This document shows, in pieces, positions 7,751 to 15,109 of a stretch of 23,039 nt of DNA. The notes below the pieces were generated by a model. That model saw nothing but the letters and a program-made list of their open reading frames with translations. It was not told the origin of the DNA and searched no databases. The stretch is taken from NCBI GenBank assembly GCA_937902445.1, contig CALELJ010000283.1, forward strand, positions 1 through 23,039, written 5' to 3'. This DNA comes from an uncultured Treponema sp. Its GTDB lineage: Bacteria > Spirochaetota > Spirochaetia > Treponematales > Treponemataceae. Position numbers and translations under genes: made by a program. Within the stretch, counting starts at the first letter, position 1, and every line of letters starts with the position of its first letter.

Positions 7751-7775
7751 ACAAAGATCAAGGGAGAAATGGCAA

Positions 7776-8429
7776 ATGAAATTTTCAAGAAAAGGACTTA
7801 TGGCTTCAGTAGTTGCATTGGTTATGGTTTCTGCTGTTATGGCGGAAGAAACTTCAGCTGGCTGGGACAAAATCATCATGGCGGGACCAGCTGTTCCTTT
7901 GGCAAGGCATAAGGTTGAGATTGGCGGAAAAAAACAGAACCTCAATTCGCAGGGTGGTGGATTATATACAGAGTATGTAGCTATTGAAAAGGAAACAAAT
8001 CTTTCCCTTGTTCTCAACGGAACTGTAGGAGGATATCTTTCCGATGATTTTTCTTCCGGTACTGAATTTGGAGGGTTTTTCAGCACTTTTGCAGGTCTTG
8101 GTTATGCTCCTGTAAACAATGAGAAAATCAAGTTTGTGGCTGCCGCAGGAATTGGAGCGGATTGTTTCGGCTATGAAATGAAGCACAACGGAATCAGAAA
8201 CATTGTAGCCGTAGCAGAATTTTCAGCCGGCATTGATCTTGCCTTGATCGCAAGGCTCAGCGACAGAATCGGAATAGGATTCAATGTCCTTGGAATGGCA
8301 GGTCTCTTTGGTGCCGGAAACAACGAAGTGAAAGACATGGAAACAGACATAAAGGAAGACAACAAATTCATAGTCAAGCCTGGTTCAATCTATGTTATGC
8401 CATCAATCGGTGTGACAGTACATTTCTAA
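7776..8429 (+). CDS. Predicted outer-membrane beta-barrel protein (about 22 kDa)
   Basis: 217 residues. Residues 1-23 form a signal peptide (MKFSRKGLMASVVALVMVSA, then VMA before the likely cleavage site at EE). The mature part has alternating hydrophobic and polar stretches that look like transmembrane strands (for example LSLVLNGTVGGYL, FSTFAGLGYA, IGIGFNVLGMAGLF). It ends in VTVHF, an aromatic C-terminus typical of barrels inserted by the BAM machinery. No lipobox is present. Size and style fit the small OmpW-like or DUF2715-type barrels known from treponemes, but I cannot assign a family from the sequence alone. The gene is monocistronic, with AGGGAG as ribosome site and a strong terminator at 8454. 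Confidence 0.75.
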   Translation: MKFSRKGLMASVVALVMVSAVMAEETSAGWDKIIMAGPAVPLARHKVEIGGKKQNLNSQGGGLYTEYVAIEKETNLSLVLNGTVGGYLSDDFSSGTEFGGFFSTFAGLGYAPVNNEKIKFVAAAGIGADCFGYEMKHNGIRNIVAVAEFSAGIDLALIARLSDRIGIGFNVLGMAGLFGAGNNEVKDMETDIKEDNKFIVKPGSIYVMPSIGVTVHF

Positions 8430-8453
8430 AAAATTTCTTGAGATACATATGGC

Positions 8454-8479
8454 AGCTCCCGGGAGACCGGGAGCTTTTT
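8454..8479 (+). terminator. Intrinsic terminator after the barrel-protein gene
   Basis: A perfect 9-bp stem AGCTCCCGG / CCGGGAGCT around a GAGA tetraloop is followed by a run of Ts (8475-8479). Confidence 0.9.
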
Positions 8480-8491
8480 CATTCAGGGAAT

Positions 8492-8519
8492 AAAAAAACC
8501 GCCACGGAAAAGTGACGGT
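8492..8519 (-). terminator. Intrinsic terminator after the LRR-protein gene
   Basis: On the minus strand, ACCGTCAC pairs with GTGGCGGT (8498-8505 with 8512-8519, one G-U pair) and a run of Ts follows (8492-8498). It lies back to back with the terminator at 8454. Confidence 0.8.
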
Positions 8520-8533
8520 CCTGGTTATGGGTC

Positions 8534-8556
8534 ATGAATGCATTACATGCATTCAT
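8534..8556. repeat. Perfect inverted repeat at the end of the LRR-protein gene
   Basis: ATGAATGCA (8534-8542) and TGCATTCAT (8548-8556) form 9-bp arms around a 5-nt loop that contains the stop codon of the gene at 8543-9343. It could be an extra 3' hairpin that stabilises the mRNA end. Confidence 0.55.
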
Positions 8557-9343
8557 CGGCAAGCTGGTTGAAGTCAGGATTGTTGCGGCACCAGTTTTCC
8601 GCGTAGGAACCCTTGTGGCAGAATACCTTTGTTTTTGTGTCAAAGGCACTGTTGTCGATATAGTCTACCGATTCAGGGAGAAGCACTACCGGATTATCTC
8701 CGCAGTCTACGAAAGCTTCGTCGCTGATGCTTGTGACACCTTCGCTGACACGGACCTTGGATATGCCTGCTCCGTTGAATGCACGGAAGGCAATGCCCTT
8801 GATTCCCTCTGGCGTTGCAACTTCCTTGTCTTCTCCATCATAGAAAAGAAGCATGCTGTTTGCCGTGTTGATCATCATTCCATTTTCATATTTGTAGTTT
8901 TTGTTGATGGGAAGATACTTGCGGCTGTTTGGGAATGCTGTCTTTGAACATGAAATCAAGTTGTCAGGAAGAACGAGATTCTTGATGCCTGTACAGCGTG
9001 CAAAAGCCTTGTCCTTTATGGCTGTAACATTTTCAGGAAGGACGATGGATTCAAGTCCAGCACAGTCTTCAAAAACACCTTCTTCTATTGTAGAGATACC
9101 TTCAGGAATGTTTACAGACTCCAGGTTTGCGCAATTGTAGAAAGCTCCCTTTGCGATTGCCATGAGACCTGCAGGAAGCTCAATGCTCTTGAGATTGACG
9201 CAGTCTGCAAATGCGCGTTCACGGATGACCAGGACACTTTCCGGAATTTTTACGGATGAAACCAGACGATGGTTGTGAAAAGTATCTTCCGTAATTTCGA
9301 TTGTTCCTTCTGGAATTTCAACATCATTTAAAAGCAGATCCAT
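8543..9343 (-). CDS. BspA-type leucine-rich repeat protein (LRR_5)
   Basis: 266 residues. From residue 9 to about 140 there are tandem repeats of about 23 residues of the form I-x-x-x-A-F-x-x-C-x-x-L-x-x-(I/V)-x-(I/L)-P-(E/A)-x-(I/V) (for example ERAFADCVNLKSIELPAG and DKAFARCTGIKNLVLPDN). A non-repeat insert (about 141-168, with YENGMMINTANSMLLFY) is followed by further repeats and a C-terminal CHKGSYAENWCRNN, the usual BspA-type closing motif. Unlike many BspA proteins it has no signal peptide or membrane anchor, so it is either cytoplasmic or exported by another route. These folds bind proteins; the partner is unknown. The start is fixed by GAGGT about 8 nt before the ATG. Confidence 0.9.
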   Translation of the reverse strand: MDLLLNDVEIPEGTIEITEDTFHNHRLVSSVKIPESVLVIRERAFADCVNLKSIELPAGLMAIAKGAFYNCANLESVNIPEGISTIEEGVFEDCAGLESIVLPENVTAIKDKAFARCTGIKNLVLPDNLISCSKTAFPNSRKYLPINKNYKYENGMMINTANSMLLFYDGEDKEVATPEGIKGIAFRAFNGAGISKVRVSEGVTSISDEAFVDCGDNPVVLLPESVDYIDNSAFDTKTKVFCHKGSYAENWCRNNPDFNQLADECM

Positions 9344-9375
9344 TAATTACCTCAAAAACTCATGATAATACAAAC

Positions 9376-9404
9376 AGTATAACATCCTTTCCATGCGTTG
9401 TCTA
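9376..9404 (-). promoter_or_regulatory. Promoter for the LRR-protein gene
   Basis: On the minus strand, TAGACA (9399-9404), a 17-nt spacer and TATACT (9376-9381), with an extended TGT directly before the -10. The leader of about 26 nt includes the GAGGT ribosome site. Confidence 0.65.
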
Positions 9405-9475
9405 ATTTTGGCATGGAATAATGGAAAATTGATTTGATTTGCATTAATATTTTACTAGAGATTCATTCATGACAT

Positions 9476-9542
9476 CGGCAGCCATCGATGAGAAACTGCC
9501 GTAGTGTAAGAGTTCCGTAGAAAAACGGAATAATAACAGGAG
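9476..9542 (+). promoter_or_regulatory. Structured leader and ribosome site of the porin gene
   Basis: Two hairpins lie just upstream of the ribosome site: CGGCAG/CTGCCG (9476-9481 with 9496-9501) and TTCCGT/ACGGAA (9513-9518 with 9525-9530). AGGAG (9538-9542) follows, 5 nt before the ATG. A weak promoter candidate is TTGATT (9429-9434) with TTTACT (9451-9456). The hairpins could stabilise the mRNA or serve in post-transcriptional control of a porin. Confidence 0.45.
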
Positions 9543-9547
9543 TTTAT

Positions 9548-10621
9548 ATGAAGAAGAGTATTTTGGTTGCAGGACTTGCATTTGCAGCAATGGCAATGTC
9601 ATTCGCAGAAGGTTGGGATGTAAACGGATATTTCCGTACTGGTGTTGAAGGAAATTTTGACGCAAAGGATACAGAAACAAAGGTTTACAAGGACGGTCAG
9701 TATTACGGAAACGGAAAGTCCCGTGCAAGACTTAACGTGGATTATACTGAGGAAGCTTACGGATTCAAGTTCCGCTATCAGTGTGATGGATTTGGAGTTG
9801 AAGCAGCAGACAAGGAAACATGGTTTACACAGGGCAACCTCAAGTACATGATGGGCTATGCAAAATTCATGGACGGAAAGATTATTGCTGAAGCCGGTAA
9901 GCTCATGGACTTCTATACACAGTCGGAAGCAAGATATGAATACCAGGCTCTTGGTGGATATGGTGTTCGTGCAGTATTCGCACCTGTTGACGGACTTTTC
10001 CTTGGTGCCGGTGCAAGCACATACAGGGCAGAAAAATTTACTGCTGAAGACGATGAAGTTAAGGACGGAAAGGCAGCAGTGGGATCATTCAAGCTCAACG
10101 AAAAGGTTCTTACTGTAAGCGCAAAGTACAAGCATGAACTTTTCACAATCGCCGGAGGTTACAACCTTGCTGGTGAGGCATACGGATTCTTCGGACTCAA
10201 GGCTGTTCCAAACCTCAAGTTCAACATTGAGGCAAAATTCCTCAAGGATGATATTTCAGGAAAGACAGACAAGAGCGGTGCAAAGACAACTTATACAGAA
10301 GCCTGGGAATTGTTGAACTACAATTTCAAGGGAGTTGGACTTCCTCTTGAAGCTGGTGTTTACTGCCATCAGATCATCGTTAAGGACAACAAGTCAATTG
10401 AATTCTATCCACATATGTCTTATGCAATCACAAATTCAATTGCTCCAGAATTCGAAGTTGGCGTAAAGATGGTTGAGAAGAACGGTGAATCTGAAACAAC
10501 ATACAATGTGACACCATCAATCAAGTTTACAGCCGGAAAGAGAGCAACTGTCAAGGTTTACTACAACTACGACAAGGATGAAAAGAGTGCTGTAGGTACA
10601 ACTCTCAGAGTCAACTACTAA
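9548..10621 (+). CDS. Porin-like outer-membrane beta-barrel protein
   Basis: 357 residues. Residues 1-20 are a signal peptide (MKKSILVAGLAFAAMAMSFA, cleavage before EGWDVNGYFR). The mature protein has many amphipathic strands of 9-12 residues separated by short polar turns and longer charged loops (for example KSRARLNVDY, YGFKFRYQCDGFG, GVRAVFAP, FKLNEKVLTVSAKYKHELFTIAGGYNL). It ends in TLRVNY, an aromatic terminus expected for a barrel. Size and strand count fit a channel of roughly 14-16 strands; substrate preference is not readable. Codons are uniform (AAG, AAC, TTC, GGA), which together with AGGAG and the strong downstream terminator suggests high expression. The gene is monocistronic. 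Confidence 0.85.
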   Translation: MKKSILVAGLAFAAMAMSFAEGWDVNGYFRTGVEGNFDAKDTETKVYKDGQYYGNGKSRARLNVDYTEEAYGFKFRYQCDGFGVEAADKETWFTQGNLKYMMGYAKFMDGKIIAEAGKLMDFYTQSEARYEYQALGGYGVRAVFAPVDGLFLGAGASTYRAEKFTAEDDEVKDGKAAVGSFKLNEKVLTVSAKYKHELFTIAGGYNLAGEAYGFFGLKAVPNLKFNIEAKFLKDDISGKTDKSGAKTTYTEAWELLNYNFKGVGLPLEAGVYCHQIIVKDNKSIEFYPHMSYAITNSIAPEFEVGVKMVEKNGESETTYNVTPSIKFTAGKRATVKVYYNYDKDEKSAVGTTLRVNY

Positions 10622-10644
10622 TAGAAACAGCCTGCCAGATCAAT

Positions 10645-10695
10645 AAACATGCTTTCAGTGAGATTTCATGTCTTGCTGAGAGCATGTTTTTTTTT
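10645..10695 (+). terminator. Intrinsic terminator of the porin gene, overlapping the next promoter
   Basis: A 14-bp stem (10645-10658 with 10676-10689, one G-U pair) with a 17-nt loop is followed by nine Ts (10687-10695). The right arm contains most of the -35 of the next gene and the T-run fills its promoter spacer. Confidence 0.85.
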
Positions 10696-10700
10696 ATAAT
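10673..10700 (+). promoter_or_regulatory. Leaderless promoter for the pseudouridine synthase gene
   Basis: TTGCTG (10673-10678), a 16-nt spacer and a perfect TATAAT (10695-10700) lie exactly 7 nt before the ATG at 10708. No ribosome site is present between them. Confidence 0.65.
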
Positions 10701-10707
10701 GGTATCT

Positions 10708-11637
10708 ATGAAAGATACAATCCATCATGTAAAAGCAAGCACGCAGTACAAGCGTGAACATAAACCTGATTACGGCAAGGAACGCATCGATATCCTTTAT
10801 GAAGACAAGGATATTGTCGTAATCAATAAACCTACGGGACTTCTGTCGGTTCCGTATCCTGGAAGCAAATCACGCACCGCCATCGACATTCTTGAAAAAA
10901 TCATGCGAAAGAAAGGCACATATACGGCGACCCACAGACCTTTTGTCGTCCATCGTCTGGACAGGGATACAAGCGGTGTGATGATGTTTGCACTCAATGA
11001 ATTCATCCAGAAAAAAATAATGGGCTCATGGCAGAAAATGGTCACAGGCAGAATCTATCATGCTGTTGCGGAAAATCCTGGAAGCCATCATGATCCGTTG
11101 CCTGACAGGGGACTCATCGATGATCCTCTTGCACAGAATGCCCATCATGTAGGATATGTGAAGAACAGGGCCGACGACAATGCAAAGACCGTGGAGGCAA
11201 GAACCAATTTTGCTGTCATTGAACGCGGACCAACCCACACGCTTTTTGAACTTGAACTTGATACGGGAAAGAAAAATCAGATCCGCGCACATCTTGCAAA
11301 CAGACACTATCCTCTTGCAGGTGACGAGAACTATCGCGCGAAGACTGACCCTTTCCACAGGTTGTGCCTTCATGCACGCACTCTGGAATTCATCCATCCG
11401 GTTACGGGGCAGAAGATGAAGTTTGAGCAGCCGGAACCGGAGGAATGGCTTGAGTATGTGAAGAAAGGTGATGCCCATCCGCAGCTTCCGGTGTGGCTCA
11501 AGGAAGTACGCGATTCACGGAACCTCAAACGCCAGGTAAAACTTCCGGAGCAGAAGACTGTTGACCAGAGCCGTGGGTCACGTAAGGCAGCTCGCAAAAT
11601 GGATTTCATAAGCCGGGGAAAATTGATTCAAAAATGA
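10708..11637 (+). CDS. RluA-family RNA pseudouridine synthase
   Basis: 309 residues. The catalytic motif is VHRLDRDTSG (81-90) with Asp85 as the expected nucleophile. KPTGLLSVP (41-49) and TGKKNQIRAHLA near 188-199 are the other RluA-family signatures. The enzyme turns uridine into pseudouridine in rRNA or tRNA. No S4 RNA-binding domain precedes the catalytic domain, and a basic tail of about 40 residues (KAARKMDFISRGKLIQK at the end) could help RNA contact. Which position it modifies (RluA, RluC or RluD type) cannot be told from the sequence. The frame opens further to an ATG at 10684, but that codon lies within the promoter, so 10708 is preferred. The stop codon is inside the downstream terminator stem. 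Confidence 0.93.
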   Translation: MKDTIHHVKASTQYKREHKPDYGKERIDILYEDKDIVVINKPTGLLSVPYPGSKSRTAIDILEKIMRKKGTYTATHRPFVVHRLDRDTSGVMMFALNEFIQKKIMGSWQKMVTGRIYHAVAENPGSHHDPLPDRGLIDDPLAQNAHHVGYVKNRADDNAKTVEARTNFAVIERGPTHTLFELELDTGKKNQIRAHLANRHYPLAGDENYRAKTDPFHRLCLHARTLEFIHPVTGQKMKFEQPEPEEWLEYVKKGDAHPQLPVWLKEVRDSRNLKRQVKLPEQKTVDQSRGSRKAARKMDFISRGKLIQK

Positions 11638-11658
11638 CATCCTGTCATTTTTGAATCA
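11624..11658 (+). terminator. Terminator hairpin overlapping the stop codon of the RluA-family gene
   Basis: TGATTCAAAAATGACA (11624-11639) and its exact complement (11643-11658) form a 16-bp stem with a TCC loop. The TGA stop (11635-11637) lies in the left arm. The inner ATGACA/TGTCAT stem followed by TTTT can act as the terminator proper, and the symmetry would let it work in both directions. Confidence 0.7.
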
Positions 11659-11720
11659 GCAAGTTTTGCGGTGCAATCACCTGCAGCCTAGGAATTGTGA
11701 TGTGAAAATTTTTCGCGCTA

Positions 11721-11749
11721 TAGACTTTTAGGAAATAAAACACCATTAT
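11721..11749 (+). promoter_or_regulatory. Candidate promoter for metNI
   Basis: TAGACT (11721-11726), a 17-nt spacer and CATTAT (11744-11749) end 6 nt before the metN ATG. AGGA (11730-11733) is over 20 nt from the ATG and too far to be a ribosome site. An upstream alternative is TTGTGA (11695-11700) with TATAGA (11720-11725) and a 19-nt spacer. No S-box or other methionine riboswitch structure is recognisable in the 97 nt after the terminator. Confidence 0.35.
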
Positions 11750-11755
11750 TTTATC

Positions 11756-12775
11756 ATGCGTATTAAACTTGAAAACCTTAAGAAGACTTATAAAGGAGCG
11801 GGCGGAACTGTCACTGCGGTAAACGATATATCTCTTGATATTCCGGAGAATGCAATTTTTGGAATCATCGGGAAAAGCGGTGCAGGCAAATCGTCACTTG
11901 TACGCCTTGTCAGCCTTTTGGAAACACCTGATGAGGGTTCCGTATATTACAACGACGAGCGCGTGGACAACCTTACGAAAAAAGAAATGATCATGCGCCG
12001 CCGCAGAATTGGAATGATTTTCCAGAACTTCAATCTTTTTACATCACGAACGGCTGCAAAGAACATTGCATATCCGATGGAAATCTGCGGATTCCCAAAG
12101 GCGGAAATAGAAAGCCGCGTAAAGGAAATGCTTGCCCTTGTTGGACTTGAGGATCGCGGTGACGCACCTGTAAGCACCCTGAGCGGTGGCCAGAAGCAGC
12201 GCATTGCAATTGCCCGTGCCCTTTCAACAAGACCGGACATCCTTTTCTGCGATGAGGCAACAAGCGCCCTTGACCCACAGACAACAAGATCCATCCTTGG
12301 ACTCATCCGCGAGATCCAGAAAAAAATGAACCTTACTGTCGTAATGATTACGCACCAGATGGAAGTCGTCCGTGATGCCTGCGATCAGGTTGCAGTAGTT
12401 GATGGCGGTAAAGTTGTGGAGCAGGGAAAGGTTTCAGAAATTTTCTCTTCTCCAAAAACAGCAGTCACAAAAGATTTCCTTTCACATCTTTCACCGGAAG
12501 ATGCAGCAAAAGACGGTTCGGAATTTGCACGCTGGTCAGAAGAAGGCGGAAAGTACATCCTTTACTTTGAGGGATCTAAAACAGGAGAACCTGTCCTGAG
12601 CCGTCTTGCAAAGAATTTTGAGATTGAATTCAATATCCGTGCAGGCGGAATCTCACATCTTGCGGAAGGTGAAGTAGGCAAGATGCTTGTGGATTTCATC
12701 GGATCAAAGGAAGAAATAGAAAAGGCTGTTGCCTATCTCAAGGAAAATGGAATCAAAGTGGAGGAAGAAAAATGA
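11756..12775 (+). CDS. metN: Methionine ABC transporter, ATP-binding protein
   Basis: 339 residues. It is an ABC ATPase with Walker A GKSGAGKS (39-46), Q-loop Gln90, signature LSGGQ (142-146), Walker B ILFCDEA (162-168) and switch His200. It ends in an ACT-like NIL regulatory domain (about 262-339, with AGGISHLAEGEVGKMLVDF). The NIL domain in MetN proteins binds methionine and inhibits transport when the cell is replete, so feedback control is expected. It works as a dimer on the cytoplasmic face of MetI. The stop overlaps the start of metI (ATGA, 12772-12775), so the two are translationally coupled. No ribosome site precedes the ATG. Confidence 0.96.
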   Translation: MRIKLENLKKTYKGAGGTVTAVNDISLDIPENAIFGIIGKSGAGKSSLVRLVSLLETPDEGSVYYNDERVDNLTKKEMIMRRRRIGMIFQNFNLFTSRTAAKNIAYPMEICGFPKAEIESRVKEMLALVGLEDRGDAPVSTLSGGQKQRIAIARALSTRPDILFCDEATSALDPQTTRSILGLIREIQKKMNLTVVMITHQMEVVRDACDQVAVVDGGKVVEQGKVSEIFSSPKTAVTKDFLSHLSPEDAAKDGSEFARWSEEGGKYILYFEGSKTGEPVLSRLAKNFEIEFNIRAGGISHLAEGEVGKMLVDFIGSKEEIEKAVAYLKENGIKVEEEK

Positions 12776-13425
12776 GCCAGATCATGACATTAGTCGGTAT
12801 TTCAACCTTGCAGACCCTTGAGATGGTATTGTTCTCGACGGTTTTCTCAATGGTCATCGGATTCCCTCTGGGAGTTCTTCTCTATTCGACAAATACAATG
12901 GGAATAACACCACGTCCAGTTTTGAATCAGGTTCTGAGCCGCATTGTAAACGTGCTCCGTTCCTTTCCGTTCATCATCCTCATGATTTTACTTTTCCCGT
13001 TGTCACGTCTCATACTCGGTACAAGTATCGGAACCACAGCTACAATTATTCCGCTTTCGATTGCTGCGGCACCATTTGTAGCACGCCTTGTTGAAACATC
13101 ACTTCTTGAAGTTGATCCTGGAATGATTCAGGCAGCCCGTGCCATGGGATCTACAAATTCACAGATCATCATCAAGGTGCTGATTCCGGAAAGCATGCCT
13201 TCCCTTGTTTCTGGAATCACACTTACAATCATCAACCTCATTGGATATTCCGCAATGGCCGGAACTATCGGTGGCGGTGGACTCGGAGACCTTGCGATCC
13301 GCTACGGATACCAGAGATTCCGTCCTGATGTAATGGCGGCAGCTGTTGTTGTAATCATCGTCATGGTTGAAGTGATTCAGTTCATCGGAACAAGAATTTC
13401 AAGCAGAATGCTGGCAAACAGATAG
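12772..13425 (+). CDS. metI: Methionine ABC transporter, permease
   Basis: 217 residues with five or six hydrophobic segments, the standard size of MetI. The EAA-type coupling loop that contacts MetN is visible around residues 118-150 (DPGMIQAARAMGSTNSQIII, then VLIPESMPSLV). AGTIGGGGLGDLAIRYGYQRF near 164-184 is a conserved MetI segment. It forms the homodimeric inner-membrane channel for D/L-methionine. The start codon overlaps the metN stop, and a strong GGAGG lies about 9 nt upstream inside metN. Transcription probably ends at the hairpin at 13540. Confidence 0.96.
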   Translation: MSQIMTLVGISTLQTLEMVLFSTVFSMVIGFPLGVLLYSTNTMGITPRPVLNQVLSRIVNVLRSFPFIILMILLFPLSRLILGTSIGTTATIIPLSIAAAPFVARLVETSLLEVDPGMIQAARAMGSTNSQIIIKVLIPESMPSLVSGITLTIINLIGYSAMAGTIGGGGLGDLAIRYGYQRFRPDVMAAAVVVIIVMVEVIQFIGTRISSRMLANR

Positions 13426-13466
13426 AAATTTGTTGCTAAACATATAGTTCATATAAAAATAGAAAA

Positions 13467-13518
13467 TCTGCTCTCGCAGAGAATCATGTCAAAGCAGCTC
13501 CAGTGAGACTTCGTCTCA
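13467..13518 (+). repeat. Two short hairpins downstream of metI
   Basis: TCTGC/GCAGA with a TCTC loop (13467-13480) and TGAGAC/GTCTCA with a TTC loop (13504-13518). With the terminator at 13540 they make three hairpins in 90 nt. The first and third have the same stem sequence. Confidence 0.6.
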
Positions 13519-13539
13519 AGTCGCTTTTTGCCATGAACC

Positions 13540-13559
13540 TCTGCTACGCAGATTTTTTT
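13540..13559 (+). terminator. Intrinsic terminator of metNI
   Basis: TCTGC (13540-13544), loop TAC and GCAGA (13548-13552), followed directly by seven Ts. The stem is short but the T-run is strong. Confidence 0.65.
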
Positions 13560-13638
13560 GTTTTAAAGGAATTTGAGTTTACAGACAGCAATCTGTTTGC
13601 CAGCAAAAAAAACAAAAGAGACCCTAATACTAATTCAG

Positions 13639-14925
13639 TTAAAGGCTTATGCAGTTTCTTCCGCTGTTCTTTGCATTGTAAAGGGCCTTGTCCAGTCGGA
13701 TGAAGGCATCCTTTACCGTGTCATCCTCATTCACACTGGCAAGTCCAACGCTGCATGTCATAGGTCCCACCGTGATGAATGGTTTTTCTGCAATATACTG
13801 CCTTATTTCTTCAGCAAGGGATTCCAGCTTTTCAATTTCAAAACCATAGCAGACACAGACAAATTCTTCTCCGCCCCATCTGCCGATTTTGATGCTGTGG
13901 TTCTGGATCTTTTCTTTTATTCTGCGTACAAAAGACTTGAGGATATCATCTCCGACGGCATGTCCGTATGTATCATTTATTTTCTTGAAGAAATCAATGT
14001 CGAACATCATGAGGGAAACAGGTGTGTTTTCTTTTTTCAGAATCTCAATGGCATTGCCCAATTCCGTTTCAATACGGCCGTGATTGAATACACCTGTAAG
14101 GGCGTCATGTGAAGCAAGGTCTTCGAATCTCTTCAGTTCGTTGAACAGTTTAAGGGAATCCTCATGGATGTTCTGTACCATGAATACGAAACGGAAATCC
14201 TGTTCCTGAAGGGTATCCATGCGGCCGAAAATCAGTTTGACCCAGATATATTTTCCTTCAAGATTTTTCATCTGGCAGTCGAAGGTCAATGTCTTTGACG
14301 GCTTAAGATGTGTCCTTATGTATTCCGGATCTGTCATGGTCAGGAACATTTCCTGGTCTTCAGGCCAGATGGCATTGACGATCATCATTCTCCATTCGGT
14401 ATATCTAACGTCATAGTGGAGGTCATCCTCAGAAATTTCCCTTACGTTCATGCTGGCGACAGAATCCCTGTTCAGGTCGACATACATGGAAAAGAGATAG
14501 GTTTCTTCGATGGTCTTTACCTTGCTTTCCTTTTTTTTGCTGCGGTCAATTTCCGATCTTCCCATTTCAAAAAGAAGGATGAGATAGTCGTCTTCATCAT
14601 TTTTTATCGGATATACCAGCATCTGGATGACATGCTTCACGTTATTGATTTCAAGGGAGAGCTGCCTTGAGAATTTTCTCTTGAACTCTCCCATCTTTGG
14701 AAGGAAAACCTGATAGGTATCCGTGATCCTGTTGTTGGTGTCATTCATGTGGAACAATAGTTTTTCAATCAGATCTTTGTAGGAACCTTCTTCATCAATG
14801 AATCTTGCAAAGCCTTCCGTTCTTTTAACGGCACGGTAGCGGTCATCTTTGGAACTTACAATCAATATGGTATCGACATTGTCGATGAGCACTCTATAAA
14901 TTTCATCGTTTGAATAACTGATCAT
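13639..14925 (-). CDS. Diguanylate cyclase (GGDEF domain) with PAS-like N-terminus
   Basis: 428 residues. The C-terminal third is a GGDEF domain that makes c-di-GMP from two GTP. DALTGVFNHGR (274-284) is the usual entry, MMFDIDFFKKINDTYGHAVG (306-325) supplies the Mg-binding Asp309 and the guanine contact Asn317, and GGEEF (351-355) is an intact active site. The inhibitory site expected at residues 342-345 is NHSI, not RxxD, so classical product inhibition is unlikely. Residues 1-125 and about 145-255 look like two PAS-type sensor domains (for example LEGKYIWVKLIFGRM at 222-236). No membrane segment is seen, so it is cytoplasmic. It splits metQ from metNI and diverges from metQ. The start follows AGGTG about 9 nt upstream. 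Confidence 0.93.
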   Translation of the reverse strand: MISYSNDEIYRVLIDNVDTILIVSSKDDRYRAVKRTEGFARFIDEEGSYKDLIEKLLFHMNDTNNRITDTYQVFLPKMGEFKRKFSRQLSLEINNVKHVIQMLVYPIKNDEDDYLILLFEMGRSEIDRSKKKESKVKTIEETYLFSMYVDLNRDSVASMNVREISEDDLHYDVRYTEWRMMIVNAIWPEDQEMFLTMTDPEYIRTHLKPSKTLTFDCQMKNLEGKYIWVKLIFGRMDTLQEQDFRFVFMVQNIHEDSLKLFNELKRFEDLASHDALTGVFNHGRIETELGNAIEILKKENTPVSLMMFDIDFFKKINDTYGHAVGDDILKSFVRRIKEKIQNHSIKIGRWGGEEFVCVCYGFEIEKLESLAEEIRQYIAEKPFITVGPMTCSVGLASVNEDDTVKDAFIRLDKALYNAKNSGRNCISL

Positions 14926-14943
14926 TGTATTACACCTGGAATC

Positions 14944-14970
14944 ATTATATCACATAATTCTGGATTTCAA
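14944..14970 (-). promoter_or_regulatory. Promoter for the diguanylate cyclase gene
   Basis: On the minus strand, a perfect TATAAT (14944-14949) is preceded by TGA, giving an extended -10. TTGAAA (14965-14970) lies 15 nt further up. The leader is about 12 nt and carries AGGTG. Confidence 0.6.
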
Positions 14971-15047
14971 CCGACGATTTGGTCCGCAGAAAGTTCCGCC
15001 TGAAAGGGTATAGGATGTGGCTATAACTAAGCATACATATATAATAT

Positions 15048-15076
15048 TTTACAAAGGTGTGGAAATTCGATAATAT
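15048..15076 (+). promoter_or_regulatory. Promoter for metQ
   Basis: TTTACA (15048-15053), a 17-nt spacer and TAATAT (15071-15076). The leader of about 27 nt ends with AGAGAGGAA before the ATG. A second TATAAT at 15040-15045 lacks a good -35. metQ therefore has its own control, separate from metNI. Confidence 0.5.
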
Positions 15077-15109
15077 CAAGACATCTTTTGGAACAGAGAG
15101 GAAAAAACA

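Noticed and set aside
11659..11755. Possible methionine or SAM riboswitch before metN
   Set aside because: The interval lacks recognisable S-box helices, and the likely promoter lies so close to the ATG that little or no leader would be transcribed.
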